Part shown: positions 55,301 through 64,000 of the stretch, piece after piece | How positions within the stretch are numbered: the stretch's first letter is position 1 | How the letters are laid out: each line of letters begins with the position of its first letter | NCBI GenBank assembly: GCA_007922195.1 | Contig: ML681971.1 | Location: 2,493,259 to 2,557,258 of the forward strand | Source: Podocnemis expansa | Taxonomy: Eukaryota > Chordata > Testudines > Podocnemididae | Length of the DNA: 64,000 nucleotides | Direction of reading: 5' to 3' | Made by a program: the position numbers and the translations under genes | The notes under the pieces: model-generated | What the model saw: only the letters and a program-made list of their open reading frames with translations | Database searches by the model: none | What the model was told of the DNA's origin: nothing

Positions 55301-56335
55301 GTACGCCAGATAAAGACTATGAAAATAATCTGTCATCCTTAGTTACTTCTAGTTTGAAATGCAATTGCCAGTTTTTTGTGTTTTTTTTTTTTTGAAAACA
55401 ACACAAATATAAGTACCATATGTGAGCTCTTGCAGGGCTTATAAAAATGTGCTTGATTGCATAAACATATGATAACTTCTGAAACTTTCCTGCTTGCCAG
55501 CCAGGTTTAATTTTGAAATCCAGGCTTATAACTTTAATGAACAGATGAAGGTTGGTTTTTCTTGTCAGTACATAGGATTTTCTTGGTGACCTGATCTCTT
55601 CAGATCTTCCTGGAATTACTGATTATAATTGGCTCTGTGCATTTGACTGTGTCGTTTTCCTTTAAAGATGCAGTAATGTCCAGTTGTACAGCATCTTATC
55701 AGCATGTACTGACTGTTGTATTTGTTTACAGTCAGCAGATAATCAGTGCCTATTCATTGCCTTGGAATTCAGACATAACCAGTGCCAATTCTTTGCTTTG
55801 GAATGTTATGAAAGTGAAAAGGCCTATCTGAAACCACCCTTTGTTCTGCAGGGTACCACAGTCTGTGTTACAGGAAAGATGAAAGGAAAGGGATTTATTT
55901 TGTAAAGGAACGTGGCCCCTGAAGGTTGAATTCCCTATGTCATGTTGGCAGAATGCAGGTGGGGGGATGATCAAAAGCCAATAGGCGGGCATCAATGCTG
56001 CACATCAAATTGGGGAATTTCAGATTTTCCGTTTAGGAAGATTTAGGGCTCCCTTCCCTCTAAAAGTGCCACAGGACTCCTTATTTTTCTTCCCTCTAAA
56101 GTGGTTTTAAGCCTCCAAGCAGACACAGTCCTGTGTGCATCCTAGTTCAGTCAGCATGGGCACCTCTGTGCACTCAAACATGAGTTTCTGTTCATGTTGC
56201 CCTGATAGAAGGAACAACTGAATAGACATTGTTTCAGTCCATCTGCCCTCCCTGTACAGTGCAGGTTTGCCAGTATTGCAGCTTGTTTTCTTTGTGGGTA
56301 ATGGATTAATTTGTCTTGTGTGTGTTGCTTTACAG

Positions 56336-56447
56336 CCTTGATATTTCGCTTAGAAGGGAAGATTCAAGAATCTCTTGAACTTTTTCAGACGTGTTCCATT
56401 CTAAATCCGCAGAATGCAGACAACCTCAAACAGGTGGCGCGATCGTT
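56336..56447 (+). CDS. BBS4: BBS4 coding exon D
   Basis: The acceptor is 'gtgttgctttacag' and the donor is tcgtt|gtgagt at 56448. Two leading bases complete Ala with the preceding exon. It then reads [36 protein letters not shown] and two bases of the next Leu (phase 2). This is a full TPR unit (the [16 protein letters not shown] helix pair plus [11 protein letters not shown]). Conservation is strong, with no frame damage. Confidence 0.96.
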
Positions 56448-57300
<853 letters not shown>

Positions 57301-57305
57301 TAGGG

Positions 57306-57736
57306 CAGGGGTAGGCAACCCCTGGCACATGTGCTGACAGAGGCACTCGTGCCTATTTGGAGTGGCATATGGCAGCACAGAAGTTTCAGCTCCTGCCACT
57401 GTAAATGGCTTCTTTCTGGGGGCAGCTAGGGCATAGGGGATCCTCACCATGCCCATGCTCCAAGCATGCCATGTAAAGAAGCTGCCCAGAGCAGCTCCTT
57501 TCCACAGTGTGCCATCACCAAAAGGAGCCATTCTGGGCAGTTTCTTTCTGTCGCATGCCTGGGAGCCCCCAAGAGAAGCCACTTCAGGCAGCTTCTTTCA
57601 GTGGAATGCCTGGGATGTGTTCCCTCCCCACCACTCCAGCTGTGGCTGCCACTGAATTTTTAGACAGCCACTAGCACAGGCTGAGAATCAGGGAGTAAGG
57701 GCTGGCATGTGGGTCAGCAAAGTTTGCTGACCCCTG
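57306..57736. mobile_element. hAT-type MITE, 431 bp
   Basis: Left end 'caggggtaggcaacccctgg', right end 'caaagtttgctgacccctg'. Flanking octamers ctgtaggg and ctggaggg match at 7 of 8 positions. It contains three copies of an 'agcagcttctttc / ggcagtttctttc' type motif, so internal tandem duplication is likely. It lies 101 bp after a BBS4 exon. Confidence 0.8.
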
Positions 57737-57829
57737 CTGGAGGGAATCAGCCTTCTAATCAAGCACTGGATAGCCCTGTACAGTACACGATGAGTTAGAT
57801 TACTTCTGGGATGGGTATGGGAAGCACCT

Positions 57830-58040
57830 GTCCGGCCCAGAAACAGGGCGGGTCCACCCATAGAGTTGGGTCACCTAGAGTGCCAAAAATTAGGGGGCGC
57901 CAAGGGGCGCCGCTCCCTGTCCATGGCCGGATCTGGATCCCTGGCTGGGGCCGGTGCCTGTGTGTGTGTGTGGAGGAGGTTGCACCAAAATGCCCCATCA
58001 CTTAGGGTGCCCAGAAACCTTGTGCTGGCCCTGCCCAGAA
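57830..58040. repeat. GC-rich repeat-like segment
   Basis: 'gggggcgccaaggggcgcc' and 'ccctggctggggccggtgc' stand out from the AT-rich intron. The second phrase is shared with the MITE at 63066-63413, so this may be a diverged relative. No boundaries or target duplication found. Confidence 0.4.
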
Positions 58041-59993
58041 ACCCTCCATTACCTACAGGCCCTACCAGGTATTAGCTATCTGCAAAATTCAGGCGCACTT
58101 TTACAGGAATAGTAATAAATATAACTTTTCCCAGTAGAAGAGATGAAAGAAGAGCTCTACAAAGATCAGTGAGTGTAAGGTGAGCTGGCAAGAGGGGAGG
58201 AAACAGAGAGATCATAGTCCCCAGCTCTTTGAGAACTGCCTCCAGGAGAAGCACTGGTTTTCCTCATGTGGGCCCGCCTGAAGCAAGCCATTGATCACCT
58301 ACATGCTTAAAACAAAGCAGACCGGGCCTGATTCCTGAAACTCAAAACCTCTGTCTCCCAGTGACTTCACGTGTGCCTTTCGGTGCTCAGCACTTTTATT
58401 AATCAGGCCCAGCATGTGTGGGTATTTGATACCACTCTGTACTTAATAAGGAAATCTTCTCTCTGGAGGAGTGCAAGTTTTTCAGCTGACTGGCAATTCT
58501 GATAAAATATACAAATAGTTTGTGTTTTAAAAAAGTAAATAAATAATTTGGGGAAGAAGAAAATGTTTCATTTTGACAAAATTGCAATGTCTCAACATCC
58601 ACAGAACATTCTGACTTTTTGGTGGATTGTTTTAAAATAAAAGTAAAGGAAGTCTCTCCATGAAAAATCGTTTCCAAGTGAACAATCATAACATTTCTGA
58701 TTTTATTTTTGAATGTTGCCTTGGTTTTCTTCAACTGAAACAAGTTGGCAAAATCAGTACTAACATATGCAAAACATTCTGGGATCTTCAAATCTGCATT
58801 TTTACCAGGGAAAGCTTTTGGCCAAAAATGTTCATCCTGCTCTGCTTTTACTAAGTGGATTGCTTTTCAACCCTACTCTTTCTGAAGGGTACATCTCTAC
58901 AGTAGGCAGGAAGTGACCGTGGCATATTTAGGTATCTCCCAGCTACTCTGGATCCAGCTAGCTCGAATAACAGCAGCAGTGATGCCATGGTGGTTATGGC
59001 AGCAGCTGCTCAAGTATGCATCCAGGATCTAGGCAGATGAGGCTGGTTCATGCAGCTGCCATTCTGCTGCAGCATCACTGCTATTGTTACCTGCGCTAGC
59101 TGTGATCTAGCTGAATTAAAACTTGTTTGAGAATGTCTGCAAGTGCCGAGTCGCACTTCCTGTTTGCAGTGCAGGCCTGCCTACTGCAAGTAAACAGACT
59201 GTCTGTGGCATGTGCTAGGTATGGCTTTTACGAGGCTTTATTGCCCTCTCTGGAAGGCATTGATGGGTGTCTCTGTAACAGGCTGAGTGCTGGAGCTGAT
59301 GCTTTCATTTTCCTTGTATGGAAACACCCTCCCATCTCAGCCTAGCCTTGAGCTGTTCTCTAGATCTTTACCATTCTTCATAACTGGAGGTGAGGGGAAC
59401 TGTGCATGGGAAAGGGCCATTCTTTTGTGATGGGGTGTAATATTTTGTAGACTGCATTCTCCCTGCCAACTGGATAGGATCACTGTTTCCTGTGTGCCAT
59501 CAGTGTGGATAGAATGCTGAAAGAATCCCAGGCTCTCTGGTACAGGACCCATAGTCTAGTCTGCTAGGCACACTTTCAAATGGCATCCAGTTCGACCAAA
59601 ATTTCAGACATCCCCTGAATCATGGGTTTATCACATGCTAGAAATGTTTTGAGAGGGCCTCTTGCTATAATAGGGGTCCCATGTGATGACTTCACATACT
59701 CCCACTGGGAATTGAGTGCAGTCTTAGCCAAGCAGAGATCCCTTTGCACAGGCCTTCCCTCTTTGATCCATCTGGAAGTTGTCCTCCCTTCTCTCTTGTT
59801 GTCATCTCTCCTGAGATGTACTCTTTGTGCTGAGGATCATGCCAAATAGATTATCAAAATGGCAGAAGTGCATAGAATTCTTTGAGCTACAAAGCCTATG
59901 GAGGCTCCCATCCAAATCAATAATGGTTACTAGTTTCTTTCTGATTATCCAATGTCAAATTCAGTCTTACACAGTTTTTTCCTTTATGCTTAG
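58041..59993. other. BBS4 intron, no gene seen
   Basis: A possible MITE at about 58885-59135 ('gggtacatctctacag' to 'gagaatgtctgcaag') has weak inverted ends. No exon other than the BBS4 series. Confidence 0.4.
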
Positions 59994-60047
59994 GAGATCT
60001 GCCACAACCTGGGTGTGTGTTACATGTACCTGAAGCATTTCAACAAG
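59994..60047 (+). CDS. BBS4: BBS4 coding exon F
   Basis: The acceptor is 'tcctttatgcttag' and the donor is aacaag|gtaact at 60048. It encodes 18 codons, EICHNLGVCYMYLKHFNK, phase 0 at both ends. It matches the first helix of the next TPR (E-hydrophobic-HNLGVCY-YLK-FNK) of BBS4. The exon that should follow, whose family sequence continues the TPR with an A-Q-D-Q-L type helix, was not found before 64000. Confidence 0.96.
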
Positions 60048-60191
60048 GTAACTCAAGTGCTTGTCTTACCTAAATAACATCAGGGAATTCACTGAGAGGT
60101 TGTCTACATGGTGTGGCAAAGCGCACCAACATGTTGTGCAATAACTGGTCCATGTAAATCCTGCTGGTGTGCACTGAAACTCAGAGTCATA

Positions 60192-60806
60192 GACTATGCC
60201 TACATCTAAAAGCTAAGTTTGGACTTGCTTAGTATGACCTAAGAAATGCCTGGTTAGTGCAAACTAACTGCAGCTTTTTAGTTTGAACTGACTTTTTAGT
60301 TCGAACTAGCTGTGCTTTTTTTAGTTTCGAACTAAAAAGTTAGTTCAACTAAAAAAGCCTGGCTAGTTTGAACGATTTCAAAAGGGATAGCCGTGTTAGT
60401 CTAGTCCAGTAAAAAAAACAACAAGGAGTTGTGTGGCACTTTAAGACTAACAGATTTATTTTTTGCATGAGCTTTCGTCGGAGAAGATCCCATGCTTAGC
60501 ATCTGAGGAAGTGAAATCTTCTCCCACGAAAGCTCATGCAAAAAATAAATCTTAGTCTTAAAGTGCCACACAACTCCTTGTTGTTTTTTTAGTTTGAACT
60601 AAAAAACCACAGTTAGTTCAAACTACTGCTTAGTTCAAACTTGTTTAGTTTAAACTAAGTTTGCACTAAGCGCTTAGTTTGAACTAACCATTCAAACTAA
60701 AGAATTTTTTAGTTCAAACTAGGCAAAGCCTAGTGTTGGCAGGGAGCAAATTAGTCCAGATTAAGCCTCCTTAATCTGGACTAATTTGCTAGCACAGACA
60801 TAGCCA
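60192..60806. mobile_element. Foldback element built of 'tagtttgaacta' palindromes, with nested PLE foldback
   Basis: Outer ends 'actatgcctacatcta' and 'gcacagacatagc' are imperfect inverted repeats flanked by catag on both sides. Inside, the short palindrome 'tagtttgaacta' and its variants recur at least ten times in both orientations. A PLE terminal foldback (60379-60592) interrupts it: the left arm is 60408-60496 and the right arm 60503-60592. No coding. Confidence 0.7.
60379..60592. mobile_element. PLE terminal-module foldback, nested
   Basis: Begins 'agggatagccgtgttagtc'; the arms meet at 'cttagcatctgaggaag' and end in 'ccacacaactccttgttg'. Same plan as 2700-2893. The plus arm holds 'ctgagga...cacgaaagctcatgc', the least decayed hammerhead-like stem III here. 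Confidence 0.8.
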
Positions 60807-60809
60807 TAG

Positions 60810-61310
60810 AAAAGAAACCATTATGATCATCTAGTCCAACCTGTACAACATAGTCCATAGAACTTCACCCACCCACCCCTGTAGTAGACTCCTAACCTGT
60901 GACTGAGCTGCGGAAGTCAACAGTGGTTTAAAGACTTCAAGGTACAGAGAATCCATCAGCAAATGATCCACGCTCCATGCTGCAGAGGAAGGCAAAACCC
61001 CTTTGGATCTCTGCCAATCTGCCCTGGGGGAAAATTCCTTCTCAGCCCCAAATATGGTGGTCAGCTAAACCTTGAGCATGTGGGCAAAACTCAGCAGCCC
61101 AATCCGAGAAACACTTCTCTGTAGGAACTCAGAACCCACCCCATCTAACATTCCACCACAGGCCACTGGGCATATTTACTGCTAGTATTCAAAGACCAAT
61201 TAATTGCCAAATTAGGCTGTCCCTCATACCGTGCCCTCCATAAACTTATCAAACTCAGTTTGAAGCCAGCTAGATTTCTGCCCCCACTGCTCCCCTTGAA
61301 AGAACTTCAC
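60810..61310 (-). mobile_element. CR1 LINE 3' end, antisense
   Basis: 'atgatcatctagtccaacct' then 'gggggaaaattccttctcag' and 'cagtttgaagccagctagat' in antisense CR1 order over about 500 bp. Confidence 0.75.
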
Positions 61311-62764
61311 TCCTTTCAAGTCTATACAGGCCAGTTAGCATGCAACAGTTTTGTGTGCTTTAGAATTCACATCCTCTAGTGTGCATTACCTTACTATGTA
61401 GCCAACCCCTGAGACATCAGTAGAGACCTGATTTTCTTTATTAGTTTTCCTGATAAAGGGGTTGCATACAATGATAGTTTTGTTGGTCAGGGTAGTTTCT
61501 TAGATATTTCTAATGTTTGATTTGTTCTGATAATCATGTCTTCAAATCTGAGCTAATTGTGAGAAGTGAGATTTATAATATGTTACAATAACAATAAATT
61601 TTGATGGAAAAGGCACAAAAGGAAAACAAAAATCTGAATTAATCCAAACAAAAAGGCCTACTGACATAATTCAAGGACTTTTGAGACAAAACAAAAGAAG
61701 TGAGGAACTGAAGATCAAGAAGCCAAAATAGATGCGTTGGAAATCGGACCTAATTGGTGGAGAAAAGAATGATGTACTAATCTACCTGTAACTTGGCTTT
61801 TGGGGTTCTCAAAGAGACTTTGAATGATAAAGATTGGCAGAGAGCTACACAGTGCTGCCTGACAGGCAGGCAAGGAGCAGCTTCACCATCATGGTTGCCA
61901 TACCGTTGTCTCTGGGGACCCTGGATTTCCTTCATCCTAACCCTGAGATGTCCTGAACAGACCGAGCCAGAAAGGGTGATGCAGATGACACTGCAACCTC
62001 CATGAACAGCTAAATCCCAAACTACCTGAGATGTGAGATTTCATTTGCTCCCCCCCGCCCCCAGCCTCTCTTGTGTGTTCTTTTCTTTCCCCACCTTATT
62101 TTTTCTTTTCCCACCTTTTTCTAGCTTCTAATAAGAGTCTGGCTTAGCCAGCCAAGACTGCATATTTTGCAACACTGCTGTAAATCTGTGACTGGAAAGA
62201 GGCAGGTAAAAGCAATGCTTTACATAGCCTGATCCTGGTCCAAGTCTGCCAACTCTCAGAGTAGCTAATAAGACTGTGTGCCATGCCTTCCAGCAATGAG
62301 GCTGTAAGCGGAAGTCAAAAACAGAGGCAGCAGCTATGTTTAATACCTTTTGCTGTTCTTTTTTTTCTCCTTGTATGCACTTGTCTTGTTTTGCCTTCTA
62401 GGTAACAGAATCAGAATTTAATGGCTGTTTCAGCCCTTCTCAAGTAACTCCTCTTTCCCCCCAAAAAGGAGCATTATTACTATTCTTAATGCCATCTAAA
62501 GAGATGGTCAAAGAAGGGAGAGATTTCTTTTAAAGACTTAATTCAGCTAAAGAGAAAGGAAATGAGATTTTTTTCAATTGAAAGTCATACTCAATACTTT
62601 TCATTGCAAACGCTTTAACTGTTTTTTCCTTCTTTTTTTTGTATATGTACTGAAAGGTTACAGAGGATTTTTAATTGGATGTTTGCTGTGGTACTAAACA
62701 GGCTGAGGTCTCTGCAAATGAAACCCCAAACCTTATTTAAAATTGCATAATATTGCACATTTAG
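61311..62764. other. BBS4 intron, no gene seen
   Basis: No BBS4 exon or other gene recognised. The open frame at 61793-62005 lacks any family. Confidence 0.45.
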
Positions 62765-62944
62765 CATATGTCTACATTACAGTTAAATACCTGGAGCAGG
62801 TTCCCATATCAGCTGGCAGGGGCTCATGGGTCCTAGGCTGCAAGGCTGTAAAATTGCAGTGTGAACATTCGGACTTTGTGGGTGCTTAAGCTCTGGGTTC
62901 CTGCAAGTGTGAGGAGGGTATTTAATTGCAGCATAGACATGTCC
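62765..62944. mobile_element. Small MITE with about 26-bp inverted termini
   Basis: 'catatgtctacattacag' plus 'ttaaatac' at the left, and 'gtatttaattgcagcatag' plus 'acatgtc' at the right, are inverted repeats with a few mismatches. No clear target duplication. The interior is non-coding. Confidence 0.6.
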
Positions 62945-63065
62945 AGATAGTCATGTTAACACTCTTGGTTCTTTGGTCCCCCTTATTCCATCTATGTTAA
63001 TGCAGCAGAGCACACTATTCGTTTATACACTCGCAAGGGCAGCTGCATCAATAAAATGCTAGCAT

Positions 63066-63413
63066 CAGGAGTGTTGCTGCCCCAGGGAAAGACCGAAGAG
63101 ATGGTCCTAGGCCCCGCCACCATGGCCCCAATTCTCTGCCTGGGTCCGATCCAGCCTCGGGCTCCTGCCGCTGCCAGCCTGGCTCCCAGTCTCTGGCTGG
63201 GGCTGGGGCTGGGGCCGGGAGAGGTGGGCGCCACCGCAGGTGACCTGACCTGGGATAGGGCCGGGAGAGGCAGGCGCCACTGCTGGCGGCCAGGCCCCGG
63301 ATCTCTGGCTGGGTCCGGGGACAGGAGAGAGAGGGGCTGCCCCAGACATTTGGGGCACTGGCACTGGGACTTGGGGCACATGCCCTGTGTGCCAGGTGCT
63401 AGCGATGCCCCTG
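63066..63413. mobile_element. hAT-type MITE with perfect 8-bp duplication and GC-rich core
   Basis: Starts 'caggagtgttgctgcc', ends 'gctagcgatgcccctg'. The octamer gctagcat flanks it at 63058-63065 and 63414-63421. The core has short 'ctgggg' repeats and 'gccgggagaggtgggcgcc' duplicated as 'gccgggagaggcaggcgcc'. Open frames here are compositional. Confidence 0.8.
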
Positions 63414-63421
63414 GCTAGCAT

Positions 63422-64000
63422 GGGACCCCTTATAAATCAGTCACTATTGAGTCACTAACTAAAAGATGTATTCTGCTTGCAGTGTTCAGAGTGAAGTTTG
63501 AAGTTAGCCAAGAGGGAACAGTGGAAGCCTCCTGTGCCCTGTCTAGACTAGAGTTCTCTGTCATGCTATCAAGATTGACATTTTACTCAAATTAACCAAC
63601 AGAATTGAATGCAAATGTAGACACCTTCCCAAATGTTTGTGGTTTACTCTAGGCAAAGCCAGAGAATAAACTTCATTTCCTGTTTAAAAAATGTGGCATG
63701 TTTATATTTGCCATTGCAGTTGTAGTAATTGGCGTAGCGAGAGTGTCTCATGCCTGAAGGACAAGCCCACATTTGTGTTTCCCTGGATACCCCAAGCCTT
63801 ACAGCCCCCCACCTCCACCCCACTTGCCCTTCCTCCTGCAGCTGGCACCTGAGAGCTTTCCCCCCATCGTGACACCATGGTATAGTAATTAACATCAGTA
63901 AACTGGAAATAGGTGAGTTTGGGTTACAAAGCAACCAAGAACTCTAGTCTAGACAGGGTCCAACAGGTCATGTCTGTACGAGGGCTTTCCAGAGAATATT
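63422..64000. other. BBS4 intron, no gene seen
   Basis: No exon matching the next BBS4 segment and no clear repeat. Confidence 0.45.

Overview
This window is vertebrate nuclear DNA. It is AT-rich, almost all intronic, and dense in interspersed repeats. The one host gene that can be recognised is BBS4 (Bardet-Biedl syndrome 4, a TPR subunit of the BBSome) on the + strand. Six consecutive coding exons (12532-12583, 41625-41704, 55237-55300, 56336-56447, 57132-57204, 59994-60047) have AG/GT borders and compatible phases, and together give 435 nt (145 codons) of the N-terminal part of the protein. The first coding exon and everything after the sixth exon here lie outside the window or were not found. 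The repeat mix (CR1 LINEs, L2, MIR, a tRNA-type SINE with a CR1-like tail, Penelope-like elements with GIY-YIG endonuclease, DIRS retrotransposons, hAT-type MITEs) suggests a non-avian reptile. Turtle is my best guess and crocodilian is possible. This is inference, not a direct observation.

Layout. 1-12531 is sequence upstream of the first visible exon, with CR1 and Penelope-like element (PLE) fragments and a GC-rich minisatellite (about 6975-7775). The 29-kb intron 12584-41624 holds MIRs, a SINE nested in a MIR, an L2 LINE, several hAT MITEs with 8-bp target duplications, a PLE copy that turns back on itself, and a nearly full-length but decayed DIRS retrotransposon (28808-34797). The 13.5-kb intron 41705-55236 holds a solo LTR with a 5-bp duplication, a short old DIRS relic, another hAT MITE and a second, much younger DIRS retrotransposon (49093-55003). 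The remaining introns are short and carry a hAT MITE, a nested foldback element and a CR1.

The two DIRS elements are the most interesting part. Both lie in the same orientation as BBS4. Both have inverted terminal repeats and an internal complementary region that joins the reverse complements of the two termini, the signature of the DIRS circular intermediate. Each encodes a Cys/His-rich Gag-like protein, reverse transcriptase, RNase H, a methyltransferase-like segment and a tyrosine recombinase. They belong to clearly different families. The younger one appears to encode a single 1020-residue RT-RH-YR protein. Comparison with the older one shows that this fusion comes from a shift at a run of nine G that drops the methyltransferase-like segment out of frame. 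Both elements end with a consensus 5' splice site in the sense direction of BBS4.

I found no new cellular system, operon or CRISPR-like array. The novelty lies in the structure and nesting of the mobile elements.
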